DNA of 64,000 bases from Lycorma delicatula (GCF_047948215.1 NC_134455.1:154920575-154984574); one strand, 5' to 3'; counted from the first letter of the stretch, positions 20,901 through 32,872 are shown. The notes: a model not told the origin generated them from the sequence alone. Program-made: numbers and translations.

Positions 20901-21199
20901 GGTGGGTAGCCAGTAAAAATCCTTAAATATTTTTAAAAATCCATGAGTCACAACCTAAGTTATTAGCACAAAATACAAATCAAACCTGTGCAAAAAAAAC
21001 CAATAAGGATGAATAGTGTAAATTGTAAAAGTAGTAAACAAAACACAAATTTTGCAGAGCCTACAAAAAACATACCTAATGCATAGGTGTTGCATGTAGA
21101 ACTCCTTTAACTGCACAGAAAGGTTCATCCAAATTATCAACACCGGGCAAACAACAACCAAGAGATTCTCTGGTAATTGATTTACAACTACTACTGAAA
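20901..21199. other. Junction between LINE 5' leader and the DDE transposon
   Basis: AT-rich sequence with no protein signal. The true 5' end of LINE B1 lies somewhere between 20870 and 21170; no target duplication was found. Confidence 0.35.
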
Positions 21200-22187
21200 G
21201 AAAGAATATCCAACAACTATGAAGTTATTGGTTTTTCTTCAGGGGGTTGAGTTATTTTATGGAAAATACTTGACTTTATTAAAGTATTGCGTAATATCGG
21301 TTTTGAGTACCAAAAAATTTTACTTAAAGAGGAGATATTGTTGCTTGTCGTATTATTTTTCTGAAGCAAATGAAGACTGTTAATTTTACTGAAATTGTTT
21401 GGTTAGATGAAACTAGGGTTAATGCTAACCACTCAAACCCACAGGCATGGACTAATGAAACTCTTGATGATACTATGCCTGTGCCTATTGGTCGAGGTGG
21501 AAGATTAATTGTCTATCATGCCGGAACAGTTGACGGGTTTGTGATTGAAGCACTATTAATGTTCAAATCAAAAAGAACAACTACCATGAGGAGATAAATA
21601 ATTAAACATTTACAAAATAGTTTAAAAAAATGCTTTTGAAAAAGTTAAACTGAGTAGCATCATAGTATGGATAATGCTTCATATCAATGGATGCAATTGG
21701 ATAAAGCACCAACTAATCCTAATTGGAATTGATTGACTGACTAATTTCATGTGGGGTCAATGTAGACCATTCAATATCCAAAGGACAACTTTTAGAAATT
21801 ATTCAGGGAAAAAACCTTCAAGACCTATCTATGAAATAGCAAAAGAAGTAGGACAATGTCATCCAGTTGCTTCCCTATCACTGCCACTTCAATGCTATTT
21901 AAATTGTGTGGAGGGAGTCATATAAAAAGATATGTAAAAATAATTAAAAAGTTTACAATGATGGAAATAGAAGAAATTATATTGCAACGAATAGTGTAAT
22001 CCCTCAAGACTACAGAAAAGCAGTGTTAGAAAGAGTTATATATGAAGTTATAGAATGAGAAATTCCCATGGACATAGACAATTTAATTATAAATTTAGAA
22101 GAATTATCTGGTGGTTCATCTTCCAGTTCTGATAGTGGCTCTGAAGATGACAAAATGGATATAATTCAACCAATTTCTGATGAATAA
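21200..22187 (+). pseudogene. IS630/Tc1-type DDE transposase, catalytic part
   Basis: After LRNIGFEYQKILLKEEI comes the open stretch 21370-21597 with FTEIVWLDETRVNANHS (first catalytic Asp in LDET), GRGGRLIVYHAGTVDGFVIE and ALLMFKSKRTTT. Near 21665 SMDNASYQ is the second Asp box (MDNASYH). Near 21880 PYHCHFNAI, stop, IVW is the third box (PPYHCxxNPIExVW) with the catalytic Glu turned into a stop codon. The end is acidic, SGGSSSSSDSGSEDDKMD, with a stop at 22185-22187. Transposases of this kind cut and paste an element with terminal inverted repeats. Multiple frameshifts; non-functional. Confidence 0.75.
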
Positions 22188-22637
22188 TACCACAGTATTT
22201 ATTTATAATAATTATTTTTATTGTACTGTAGTTGTTTTCCACAATTTAAATTATATAGTGATTATTATTGTAGTAGTAATAACTATTGTAAATTGTTAAT
22301 GTAAAAATAAAATAAATACATTGTAACCTAATGTTAATAATAATAAAAAATAACATAAAACTATAACAGATCTACACTAAAAAAATAAAACCAAAAAATT
22401 AAGTTAAAAATGATATTTTGAGAAATGATTGATACTTCAACTTTCAGTAAAGAGAATTGCTACGCTGACGACAATGTGTGAGCGAAAGAGATGAGAAGGG
22501 TAATGAGAAAGAAAGGTCAGATATATTTGCCAACATTTGACACTCGCTTTTCTTCTGAGAGCTGCATGTGGTTATGACACATTAACCACCAGAACCAAAC
22601 TCTCAATAACACCAGTATAGGTGGTTTATTTAATAGA

Positions 22638-22639
<2 letters not shown>

Positions 22640-22706
<67 letters not shown>

Positions 22707-22708
22707 AA
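22640..22708. repeat. TA/CA microsatellite
   Basis: Uninterrupted (TA)n followed by (CA)n and again (TA)n. A compound dinucleotide repeat about 125 bp downstream, on the minus strand, of the host exon 22833-22986. Confidence 0.95.
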
Positions 22709-22832
22709 TGGGTTTTTATGTACTTATACACTGTATGTATATGTACAAATATATATACATATATATGTTAAATACAGTTACATGTAGTATTAAATTGCCA
22801 TTAATAGTTTATAAAGTCTTGTTTAACTTTAC

Positions 22833-22986
22833 CTTTACATCTCCAATATGAATCACACGAGGAGATTCAGAAGCTCTGATTATAAACTCAGGACCAATAC
22901 AAGTGGTAGGGCAGTGATATTTTGACACATCAGCTCTATATAATCTAGATGCTGCTCTTTTCACAGGACCTCGCTTCTTTTCTTCT
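22833..22986 (-). CDS. Host-gene internal exon upstream of the FERM exon
   Basis: This 154-bp stretch on the minus strand runs from an acceptor ending in ttattttatag to a donor GTAAAG. After one leading base, which completes a split Arg codon from the previous exon, it reads 51 open codons. The peptide starts EEKKRGPVKRAASRLYR, then has two Cys around PTT (HCPTTCIGPEF) and ends in PRVIHIGDVK. Splicing gives phase 2 at its 5' side and phase 0 at its 3' side, and both match the neighbouring exons. The linker does not match a domain I can name. It sits between a microsatellite and AT-rich sequence, and its base composition is less AT-rich than its flanks. Confidence rests on splice sites, phase agreement and lack of stops. 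Confidence 0.68.
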
Positions 22987-23659
22987 CTATAAAATAATTA
23001 CATAAATTAAAAATAAAGATCCCAAAAAAAATGAAATAGTGTAAAAAATTATCTAAATATAAAAATGACAGAACTCAAATACCAACACATTTAAACTAAA
23101 TGGGTTTTATATATGTTATCTTAATATTACAGAATTAGATGTATAGAATGTTAACATTCTGAGACGACCAAAAAAATGACATCAATATAACTATTTCCTG
23201 GCTTACTGACATGCACTGAGTTGTTAGAAATTTTATATTTTCTGTTAAAAAAGTTAAGCAGTTACAAAACATCTGCGATGACGAAACAGAATGGAAGCTT
23301 TTTTGTCCTGCTTTCTTTGCATCAGCTCAGTACATAAACTGCAGAGTTATTTCAAGTAATAACATTTTACTTAATTTACATAGAAGAAATCTCCAATGGA
23401 GGGTGATTGACTGATATTGATTGAATTTGTATTTCAGTCACCTCACAATACCAGGTATAAATCAGGCTGTTGGAATCCTTAAGCTGTTCTCAGATGAATC
23501 TTTAATTTTGGGAGGAAAACCATTAGTTGCAGCATATGTTCATACTGGCTGGTGCAAAATAACAATGCACTACTTTCATCTTGGTAAAGATGTTGTCCTA
23601 CTCTTCTGAGGGATACCAGGCTGGCTTGATATTTGATGCATAGAGGAAGTCTCTAGTTT
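22987..23659. other. Intronic AT-rich stretch
   Basis: Intron of the FERM gene. A plus-strand reading frame at 23421-23609 has fair composition but no recognised similarity or splice frame. Confidence 0.4.
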
Positions 23660-23863
23660 TCATCCAAATGATGTTTTTGTTCTGTACAACAGTTCTTCCA
23701 ATGGTAGGTCATCATTCTTACCAAGAATGCTTTTCTTTATCTTAGATCCCATCTTCCTTATTCTGGACTCTGCGAGTGTAGATCTAATCCTAATAAGTTC
23801 ACATTGAGGATGCTGAGATCTATACAGTGGAGAAAACTTGGTACGATGTAGAAGTGAGGACAT
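23660..23863 (-). CDS. Unrecognised basic reading frame
   Basis: A 67-codon minus-strand frame rich in Arg, Lys and Ser: FSPLYRSQHPQCELIRIRST, then RIRKMGSKIKKSILGKNDD and LPLEELLYRTKTSFG before the stop. It has an AG acceptor-like GGTACAG just before its ATG, and its composition is less AT-biased than its flanks. It could be a relic of a mobile-element gene or an alternative exon, but the constitutive host exons splice in phase without it. No similarity recognised. Confidence 0.25.
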   Translation of the reverse strand: MSSLLHRTKFSPLYRSQHPQCELIRIRSTLAESRIRKMGSKIKKSILGKNDDLPLEELLYRTKTSFG

Positions 23864-25118
23864 CTGTACCGTTACATGTCCAGTGGTTGCACAAAATGCT
23901 TAACAAGTATTTGCACATTTAGGGACATTTACTTTTAGGGACTACTGGCAAAACCTCCAAATACAATTGTTACATTCTGAAACACAAAATCCATATGATA
24001 GTTAACCAATCAATCTTACACTGGAAAGTTTTTTTAAAATAACACATGTTTATCAACTTACAAAGTAAACTAACAAACTCATTTTATGGTCAAATTTTCT
24101 AACGCTAATCTACTATTATCTAAAATTGGAAATGGTGAGTGAATTTTTATTTTGTCAAATTTTAATTCATAATTAAAATTTGAAATAAATGAAGGTTAGG
24201 TTTCAAATAGTTACATACACAAATTTATTGATTCTAATATCTTTCATACTTACAATGTATTCATTACATCCTGAATACAAACATCGACCATAATGTAATA
24301 TCATCGAAAAAATGTCAAATAAACAAGGTAACCTATATAAAAATTTACCTTACAATACCTTAACCTCTAAATAAATAGTTTCTATACAATACTTTATCAT
24401 CGATACTCTTTGCCTTACCGATACTGTTGATTTAAAAATCGATACAATTACGGCTCGATATTTTTAAATAGTTTTAATTTCAAGTTCTTTTTAGACAGTT
24501 AACAAAACAAAATTCCCTTGTTTCAATATTACATTACGAATCGCTCAGTTTGTCCAATAAAATATTAAGAATATCAGTCCAAACATTCAATTCAAAAGTA
24601 CAGCTATTTGAATTATTCATAAATCACTGTGTTTATATGAAATGCGTTGATATTACGTTATTTGGCAGTGTACTTGCACAAAATAATGATCAGTGAAATA
24701 TACAGCATTGCTAACATCTATTTTGCCTTTATTTCTCTAATTAGTAAATAAACACAACGGATATATATGGATGTCCATACATAATTCAAATCTTACAAAC
24801 ACTTTTCGAATAGTTTTAATACGATCTGTCTAACAAAAAAAAAAAACAAAAAAAACGTAAAGCAGAAACATCAGGAGGCGCCAGTGTGACAGCAGCAACA
24901 GTGTATAAGAACAATTGCTAAAAAATGATTTAAAGTTTTTAATAAAAACAGTTTATTATTCAATCAGGTTCGTTATGTTTTTATAAAAGTTTAAATTTAA
25001 AACTATTATCACCGCCGACCGTCATGGAGACGAACTTGAAAAATAAATAAAATAAAATATTGAATAACAATTTTTTAAATTCTCATACAGAATTTTTTCT
25101 TAGTGTGAACCTATTTAT
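23864..25118. other. AT-rich intronic stretch
   Basis: No gene recognised. Contains an A-rich low-complexity tract at about 24835-24857 and a slightly GC-richer spot at 24875-24900 and 25010-25040. Nothing there forms an exon. Confidence 0.45.
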
Positions 25119-25797
25119 TACTTTCTTGTACAAAGTAAAGGAAGTATCCTGATCACGAAATGGTTCAGATTTCACCGGAGATATCCATTTTTTCAACCAT
25201 CCCTGAAACCAATTTGACTAGTTTCGGTTGATGTCTGAACGTACGTATGTGCGTATGAATCTACCACAACTAAAAAACGATTAGCCGTAGGATGTTGAAA
25301 TTCTGGATTAAGAACTGCTGTAACATCTAGTTGTGCATCTCCATTTTGACTGTAACTGACTGGACCAGAAGTGTCCAAAATCCTATTTTTTTTTGGATTT
25401 TGGACTTTTTCTTAACTGCAGTAATAAGCCCTCATTGAGAGCTTTTCAGCAATTTATCATAAGTGGTACTTATTTTCATTGGTTCGAAGTTATGATCAAA
25501 TAAAATTATAATTAATTAAATATTTGTATCTTACAAGAGGAAGGCACATCGGTTCAAATCCGATTTCATCTCCTTTTTTTTAATTTAAATATATTGATTT
25601 ATAATAGTTATTAACCTCTGATTGTAAAAAAAAACTACAATAAATAATAATTCAATAATAACAATTAAAAAAATAAATAAATAAATTATGAAAAAATATC
25701 AGAAGTTAATGAAATAAAATTTTATGTACTTTTCATTTTAAAAAATGTGTGTATGTAATTTAATAGGCGTACAAGGAAATCACGTGGTAGATTTTTA
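25119..25797 (+). repeat. Interspersed family X, copy 3 (internally deleted)
   Basis: It begins with the near-palindrome TACTTTCTTGTACAAAGTAA then AGGAAGTA, and shares with 42690-44240 and 53192-54856 the blocks CAGTAATAAGCCCTCATTGA and ATATTTGTATCTTACAAG, and the T-arm-like ATCGGTTCAAATCCGAT (25548-25564). After about 25740 it jumps to the family's right end (GTATGTAATTTAATAGGCGT, CACGTGG), so about 0.9-1.0 kb is missing inside, including the Lys/Glu-rich frame. Confidence 0.8.
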
Positions 25798-27159
25798 TAT
25801 TATGTATTTGAACGTGAAAAAAATCGCAAGACATCATGACATTCAATGCTAACAACATAATCTGTTGTCTATAAATAAAATAAAATAACAAAGTTTGAAG
25901 ATTTTAATTTTTCTAAGTAATTAATGAACAAAATTATAGCATGACTATAACTATTTTCTGAATTAATTCCTCGTAATTCATGTTAATAGAAATTTATTGA
26001 AATGAACCTGAATGTACTGAGGGTTATCAATATAAAGTCTGAATATTCATTTATAAAACAGAATTATTAAATTCAAGAATAATCTCCAAAGAAGACCAGT
26101 AAAATATGTAAAAACCATTAAGAAAGCCAGTATGCAAAATGTTTCTGACAAATGGAGTTTATTCCTTATTATTGCTGCAATTGGATCTGAGAGAATTATT
26201 TTAAAAAACACAAGAATATAATGGTGGTTGTGGTTGAGTGATGAGGGAGATCATGATGCATCCTCAGCATAGTCTGTATGTTTACGCACTTCGCAGTCAG
26301 CTGAGCTTCTTGCTTGACTTGCCCAACGACTATGCACGTGCTCACCACCAAGTCTAGCTTCCACACCTACCACCTCAGAGGAACTGTGCCTCTACTCTGT
26401 TCAAGTCCATTCAAGTCTGTCAATGGTGTCAGTGAATATTTGTTGATGCTGATGCATATGAAAGAACTGTAACTTGTCATTTGTAAATAGTTTGTTATTG
26501 ACTGTAACTGCTTTTTAAACATATTTGTAATGAAGCAATGAAGCATATTTATCAAGTGATTTTGAAAAAGGCAAGAGAAGAAAAGAAAAAATAAACAGAC
26601 AGGTAAATGTTATGCTTCTCTTTCCTCTTTCAACATGGTTGACCCTTCAACAGCTACAACTTCATTGTGGAAACTAATGATACTTTAACAAGTAAGAATT
26701 AACTGTTGTAAATATGAAAATACAATCTTAAAAGGCCTACTATTTCTGTAAAATGTGTAATATATCTTTAAATTTAAGTAAACAGAATATGTGAGTATAG
26801 TGATAAATATAATTATTTCATTGAATTATTGTATAACATTTCTTAGGTTCATTTCATTCAGCGACCTAACTCTCTTATGTACAGCTTAAAGCACAAATTT
26901 GCTACTAACCCACTGTAAAGGATATTCTATCACCGCCAAAAGGATACCATTCGGTATTGAATGGATACCATCCATTCAATTAAGTCTCATCATACACGGT
27001 TTATTGATTTAAAATAAAAAACCCTTTTTTCCGCAGTTTAGATCAGCCCACCAAATACTAAGCACTTCTTGGTGATGAACAAATCATGTAGTAGCATGTT
27101 ACTTTGTTTTGTTCAACTAAGTGAATGAAAATCGACAGTTATTTTAATTATTTCAGATT
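25798..27159. other. AT-rich stretch with an unidentified GC-richer patch
   Basis: About 26220-26400 is GC-richer (agggagatcatgatgcatcc; cacttcgcagtcagctgag), as expected of a repeat or exon fragment, but both strands carry stops and I recognise nothing. The rest is AT-rich. Confidence 0.4.
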
Positions 27160-28270
27160 CTGACAAGTATGAGAGTTTTGGAATGACTAAAAACCGAAAT
27201 CTTCAACAATCAAATGCAAAAGTTATACATAAAGGTCAGTCCTAACCTGAGATTCAACTGACAAATGCTACAGTTGAGGGGATCGTAGAAAAATTCAAGT
27301 GAATAAAGACAATAGTATCAAAAATAATTAAACGATCCTTTCTCTTTATTAGCTGATGAAGTTCTGAATGAAATTGTCTCAGAAATAAGAATTATGCCAT
27401 TTTTTTCAATAATTATGGACACAAAATATAGGTAAGACTGATCAGTTGAGTGAAGTTTTCCATTATATTAAAATAATTAATAACGAAAAACGAAAATGGG
27501 AAACCTTATGAAATAAAGATATGTGAATCATTTACTTCTATTATAGCAGTAAAAGATCAGGCAGCCTCTGGACTTGCAGTACAAATCATCAAATTTACTA
27601 AGGAAAAAGATCTAAGTATGAGTATAATAAAATGCTGAGGTCAAGGAATTGATGGGCTGCTGTAATGACTGGAGCAAACAATGGGATTCAAAGAATAAAA
27701 CAAATTGCAACCCATGCTTAATCTATCCATTGTGCCAGCCATAACCTGAATTTAGTCCTTAAAACTGCAGTTCAGGTCAATCAGGAAGTAGAGGAACTCT
27801 TTTAAAACGTCTATAGCTTTTTTGGACTTAGCATTTTACGGTGAGAAAATTTGAGAGCTCGTTCAGAATCAACATCAATTACTACTTTGAAAACATTTAA
27901 TCCTACTCGCTGGGCAGGAAAGTGGATGATGCATGCTCTTATAGAAATATTCACTGTTGTTCTGAAAGCTCTTATAATATTGAACAGCAAAAATATGAAG
28001 GAAAGAAATGAAACTACTGGCCTGAAGAAAGTACTCAAATCCTTCAGATTTGTTTTACTGTTGGTAATACAGTGGAAAATTCTAGAAAACATAAATATTG
28101 CCTCAAAATCATTACAATCAAAAACTACCCTAAAAATTCTATAACTCAACAAAGGCCTATGTGGCTGGACTCTTTTGTCAATAGAAAATGAAAGACCATG
28201 ACAAATAAACATTGATATCCTTGTTGATATGAAATCAAGAAAGAAATACTTCAAATCTCAAGTTTAATCA
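27160..28270 (+). pseudogene. hAT-like transposase (DUF4371/ZMYM1-like) pseudogene
   Basis: Plus-strand pieces in order: KYESFGMTKNRNLQQSNAKV; DEVLNEIVSEIRIMPFFSII with MDTK (the SxxxDxT start of the hAT RNase H fold; Asp kept); QAASGLAVQIIKFTKEKDL; an IKCxGQGxDG block broken by a stop; MTGANNGIQRIKQIATHA; and SIHCASHNLNLVLKTAVQ, the CxxHxLNL motif. An open part at 27851-28144 follows with LKTFNPTRWAGKWMMHALIE and VLKSFRFVLLLVIQWKILEN then INIASKSLQSKT, and an end with DMKSRKKYFK. This is the layout of the hAT proteins related to zinc-finger MYM-type 1. Several stops; no terminal repeats seen. Confidence 0.75.
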
Positions 28271-29524
28271 ATGTATTTCTGTTAAATAAATAATTTATTT
28301 TCCTGATATCAAGAAAATTTTGACTTAGGCTTTGTTAAATTTTAGTCTGTTTTTGTTTCTTTAAATTGTCCTTTTAAAATTGTTTTTCTTTACTACATAA
28401 TGCTTCATAGAAACTTAGTAAAATAATATTTAGCTATTTTATTTTTATAAAAATTTTAATAAATTTATCTGTATGCAAGACCCAAGTTATTTTAATTTTA
28501 AAAAGCCTATTATTATTTTGGTTTGTTAAGACCTTAAGTCCTAAATAACACCTGTTCTGATCCTGTTGATCTTAGGTAACGATAAGTGAGTATCTAACTT
28601 TTTAGACAAATAAAAAATTAAATCAACATCTCAATATCTGATACCACTATTTCTTCAAATTTATAAAACTAAGTGTTACGTATTCATAATTTTTTATGTA
28701 AGCTTAAATTTAATTTATAATATAATTTATACATAAATTAGATTTAAAACTCCTGAATTCACATTTGGCAATCACAGTTTGGAGCTTCTGTATTGGGCCT
28801 CCGAGAAACTAGCTATGCCACTGCAGTAATACCTTGTACATATAAATGTGGGTATTAAGTTTGGGTATTTACAGAAGTCTCTATGGAAAATTTGAAGACT
28901 TTCTTCAAGCCAATCCTGAGTTAGGCTTGCCTTATTACAATTTTATTTATTAAATTAGAAGTTATTTCTATGTGAAAGCGCGTGTGACAAACAGAATTTA
29001 TCCCTTTTTTGTGTTTTTCAGCGAGTGGAATAAGCCAGATTTCTACATAAGAAGGATACTGTTAAGAATGTTATTTACAAACACCCTTGAATTTTGCTGA
29101 TTTTGTTAGGAAACTGCAGTTTATTATGAGAATTTTTTAGCAGTCACGTTATTCCAATTAACAAAATTAAAAATCTTTATAAAGATACAGAAATTGTTAT
29201 TAAAACCAGTAATGCTGTCACTGAAGAGGTGTCTATTAAAAAGAGGTCTGCAATAGGATTTTAGTGTCCCCCATCTGTAATCTATATTTATGTTAATAAC
29301 TTTAATAAAAAATGTTAGTTTAAAATATTACAGATAAAATCCTTGAATAAATATCCTGTTTTAATTACTTAGAATGATTTTTTTTAATACATTTTTTTTG
29401 ATACAAATTTAAGTTAAGTAAATAAAAGTAATTAAAGTTAAGTAATTTTCAAGTCATATGTTCAAGACAATTTAAAAAATTAAGTTAGTGAAGATACAAA
29501 AGTAAAGATGTAAAAAGATGTTCC
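28271..29524. other. AT-rich intronic stretch, nothing recognised
   Basis: AT-rich with short frames only. A GC-richer run at about 28750-28900 may belong to an unrecognised repeat. Confidence 0.45.
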
Positions 29525-29679
29525 AATTTCAAATATTACTATACAGCATTGAAGCTTGGAATGCTAGGAAAAAAGACTGCATTTGTATTTAATCAGTAGA
29601 ATGCATTTAAGGTACATTAAGTATCTTAAGAACATTAAGTATGCAGTTCTAAGATACATTAAGCAATGGATAGGATATA
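29525..29679 (+). pseudogene. LINE ORF2 C-terminal fragment, left of mariner
   Basis: The plus strand reads LLYSIEAWNARKKDC, then after stops LRYIKYLKNIKYAVLRYIKQ, like the LLYGxExW...KKD...FLRxI part of non-LTR ORF2 behind the RT. It breaks at a TA where the mariner 29680-30995 starts and seems to resume behind it. Confidence 0.5.
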
Positions 29680-30995
29680 CGAGGTGTGACAATAAAGTAA
29701 TGAGACTAATTTTTCTTTGCAAGATGTGGCAACCCTGCAGCTTGCGTAGGCACACCATCTTTGACCTTGGTCTATAAGCTACTTCTAGTCCAAGCGGTAC
29801 ATTGATGCAACTGCTCAGTCGTGCGTTGTGCTGTAATAAGTGAACACGTGTTTGTGTCTCTCATCACAGAAATGAAACCGCAAAATATTGCACAACAGTA
29901 TGCCATTTCTTTTTGCGTTAAATTGGGTGAAAACGCGACGACAACTTATGGTAAGCTTAAGAAGGCTTTTAGAGAGGAGATTATGTCAAGAGCTAAAGTT
30001 TTTCGGTGGCATAAAATCTTTAGTGAAGGCAGAACGAATGTTGAAGATGAAGTCCACAGTGGACGACCATCAACCTCACGGACAGATGTCAACTTGACCA
30101 GGGTGCGTGAAATCGTACAATCTGATCGAAGATTATCCGTGAAAATGATTGCAGAAGAATTCAACATCAATCGAGAAACGGTTCGTCTAATATTAACTGA
30201 AGATCTTGGTATGAGAAAGATTTGTGCAAAAGTGGTCCCCAAAAATCTCACACAACAACAGCGAGAAACACGGAAAAATGTGGCAGCCGATCTATTAGAG
30301 CAAACGGAAATCAATCCAGATTTGTTGAGCCGTGTTATCACTGGCGATGAAGGTTGGTTTTTTCAATACGATCCAGAGACAAAACACCAAAGTTCGCAAT
30401 GGTGCTCAAAGGGATCACCCAGACCAAAAAAAAGCTCGCATATCAAAGTCAAAAGTGAAATGCATGCTTGTGTGCTTCTTCGATTCTAAGGGAATTGTTC
30501 ATAAAGAGTGGGTGCCTCCTGGAGAAACTGTTAACTAATATTTCTACAAAGAAATTTTAGAAAGACTTCGTAAACGAGTTCTTCGTGTCCGTGCCAACAT
30601 TGCTGATAATTGGATTCTGCATCACGATAGTGCGCCATCCCATACTGCTCTGTCAGTACACCAATTTTTAACGTCAAAACAAATTTCAGTACTACCACAG
30701 CCACCTTATTCACCAGATATCGCTCCGTGCGACTTTATTCTATTTCTAAGAGTCAAAATGGCGGTCAAGGGACACCATTTTCAAACAACACAAGATGTCC
30801 AAAAGCTGTGACGAGGGTGTTGGAGGATATTACAGAAGATGAGTTCCAGAAATGTTACCATCAATGGCAGAAGCACTGGAATAAGTGTGTGCAATCAGAG
30901 GGGAACTACTTTGAAGGAGACAACACTACACATGACTAAAACGGTAAGCAACATTTTTTTTCACATTAGTCTCATTACTTTATTGTCGCACCTCG
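29680..30995 (+). mobile_element. Mariner-like DNA transposon (complete ends)
   Basis: It is flanked by TA at 29678-29679 and 30996-30997. Terminal inverted repeats start CGAGGTGTGACAATAAAGTA on the left; the reverse complement of the right end is CGAGGTGCGACAATAAAGTA, one mismatch in 20, and the match continues through ATGAGACTAA. Length is 1316 bp. The first ten bases equal those of the mariner at 1955-3244, so the two belong to related lineages, but the inner terminal repeat differs. It sits in a LINE relic. Confidence 0.92.
29872..30939 (+). pseudogene. Mariner transposase (D,D34D), lightly damaged
   Basis: The ATG at 29872 gives MKPQNIAQQYAISFCVKLGE. Two helix-turn-helix parts follow (FRWHKIFSEGRTNVEDE; SGRPSTSRTDVNLTRVREIV; MIAEEFNINRETVRLILTED). 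The first catalytic Asp is in VITGDEGWFFQYDPETK, the second in WILHHDSAPSHTALSVHQFL, the third in QPPYSPDIAPCDFILF; the last two are separated by exactly 34 residues. The end is VQSEGNYFEGDNTTHD. Defects: a frameshift in the A run near 30427, a stop at 30536-30538 where Gln is expected (GETVN, stop, YFY), and a frameshift near 30808. Few lesions suggest a younger insertion than the mariner at 2 kb. Confidence 0.92.
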
Positions 30996-31215
30996 TATAA
31001 TGAAATGATTCAAGAGAATCTGCAAGTTGAATTCATCAACAATAAAATTAAATGATATTGACAGAGCCAGAAAGACTATCTTATAAGGATCTTCATGAGA
31101 AAGTACCTAAAAAATTCTTTTCAGTATAAGCTAAATGGAAGAAGAGATGTTGGATGTTCCAGGAAATGATGATTAAAAACTGCACATGATTTATGAGAAC
31201 TTTGGACCTGAACAA
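30996..31215 (+). pseudogene. LINE ORF2 C-terminal fragment, right of mariner
   Basis: After the mariner the plus strand reads MIQENLQVEFINNKIK, then NGRRDVGCSRK, stops, LKTAHDL and EL. This corresponds to the RxEIxxxLxIxxLxDKIxxY...GRRDVGRPRKRW end of insect non-LTR ORF2. It fits the LINE relic left of the mariner. Confidence 0.45.
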
Positions 31216-32872
31216 GCATTTACTTATATTGAGTGGAATATGGGTGATGATTTTTTTTCTCAACTTTAATTGTATTATTATAAAATCAATATGTTATAAT
31301 ATAAGATATTAAATGTCTTTTCACTTAATGGGGAGCTGCAGTTAATTTTAACATATTCTATGAAAAATTATGAATATGATTAATTTCAAGGTACATCTAA
31401 AATGTTTTAATTTTTGAAATGCAGGTGAGATTAGTTTAACTTGAAAATTTATAAAATAACTCTATGTTTATTATATCAATTATTATCAGAAATGAGACAA
31501 CTAAGTGCTCTTTTATGGCAGAGAATTTTAAAAAGACTCAAATTCAGTGCAACCCACTTTTTGAAGAACCATATAGAGATCGAGATATGGATGAAAGTAG
31601 TCAAATGACTATTGATAAAATAAATATTATGAAACAGTTTTTAAACTGACTGCAGTATACCTTAATTTAAGTTGTAGATTATAAAAATTAAACTAAATCC
31701 AGAACAAAAACTAAAATAAGACAAACAGTAACAATAAACCCAAAACAATCAATTATGTTAACATCCTTACACAGAAAAATATTGTCAAGAAATTAAAAAA
31801 TAAACAAAATATAACCTAGCATACAGAACCACCTATAAAACAAAATACACACATTGGACAAAAAACAAATAAAACGAACTTATGTTTAATATAATAAACT
31901 TAATGTACAAAAATCTGCAATATTACATTATCTTACACCTAAATACTTAATTAAAAAACTAAACACTCTTGGGTGAATTCAAAATATATACATCCAAAAA
32001 AAAATATCATAACAAACAACATTCTAAATGAACAAACATGATTTAAATCACACTCACTTATAATAGATCGACAACATAGATCCTTGAATAATTAATTCAA
32101 ATACCTATGCCAGAATCAATGTTTGCAGCTGCTGTCCATGAAGAAGCTTAATTTAGAGTAAAAATTACAAGATTCATGTAAAGTTTTTATAAATTTATAT
32201 AAAATTACAGTATTCTGAAGTTAATTTCAAACTGTTTTATGTTTTTTTAGACATAATAAATCAATGAAACAAATATATAAAAATATATGCATACATAAGT
32301 AAAAATTTAATTACCATTAACTAAAAATGAACTTTTAGTTACAGAAAAAATGTTTATTCTTTAAAATTAAGTGATGACAAATTATAAGGTTTAAATTGTA
32401 AAACACAATAAAAATAAAATGTAATAAACAATGATTTAGCACTTTCTAAAAGTAGCTAAAATAAAGCTCTGCCTTCAGTTCAATGAGAGAAAGAATCGAG
32501 TACTGATACAAACGACCAGAACCTTGTCTGTTTGAACGATTGATTTATAGAATTCCTTTTATATTGTGACCAATGTATGGAACATTTTGAATTCTTTCCC
32601 AAAACGCAATAATTCTATCATAAAGAAATATTTTACTGACAATTAAATGAAATGGAACAGTTTATTTAACATTAAGGAAATGTAATGACATATTCTGGTT
32701 ATTTAAAAATAAAAGAATAATCTTTTTTAGCTATAAATATGTTAATAATTTAATTTATTTTAATAAATTAAACATCTCAAAATCATTTTATTTTTCTAAT
32801 AATCATGATAAATATATATTATACATAAATATATATATATATACATGTTCATGTGCATACAAAAAAATAGAA
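31216..32872. other. AT-rich intronic stretch, nothing recognised
   Basis: Very AT-rich; a short (TA)n tract at about 32812-32845. No exon or repeat end was recognised. Confidence 0.45.

Larger units (their letters stand above)
11263..22612 (+). mobile_element. DDE (IS630/Tc1-type) transposon interrupted by about 9 kb
   Basis: Candidate ends are GTTTGGTTCTAGCTGGTTTA near 11269 and, inverted, TTAACCACCAGAACCAAAC near 22582. A short N-terminal transposase-like segment lies at 11745-11896 and the catalytic part at 21200-22187, both on the plus strand and in the correct order. The intervening sequence consists of other elements, mostly on the minus strand. The parts fit one old transposon split by nested insertions. 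The terminal repeats are short and imperfect, so the outer limits are an inference. Confidence 0.45.

Noticed and set aside
23421..23609. 62-codon plus-strand frame as a gene
   Set aside because: No similarity, no splice context, and it starts inside AT-rich intron sequence.
25548..25564. Perfect tRNA T arm suggesting a tRNA gene in family X
   Set aside because: Only the T arm is present; no D arm, anticodon arm or pairing acceptor stem could be placed upstream, and the motif is shared by three interspersed copies. Kept as a feature of the repeat, not a tRNA gene.
27811..28254. 147-codon minus-strand frame
   Set aside because: Antisense to the hAT-like pseudogene, whose plus-strand motifs are clear.
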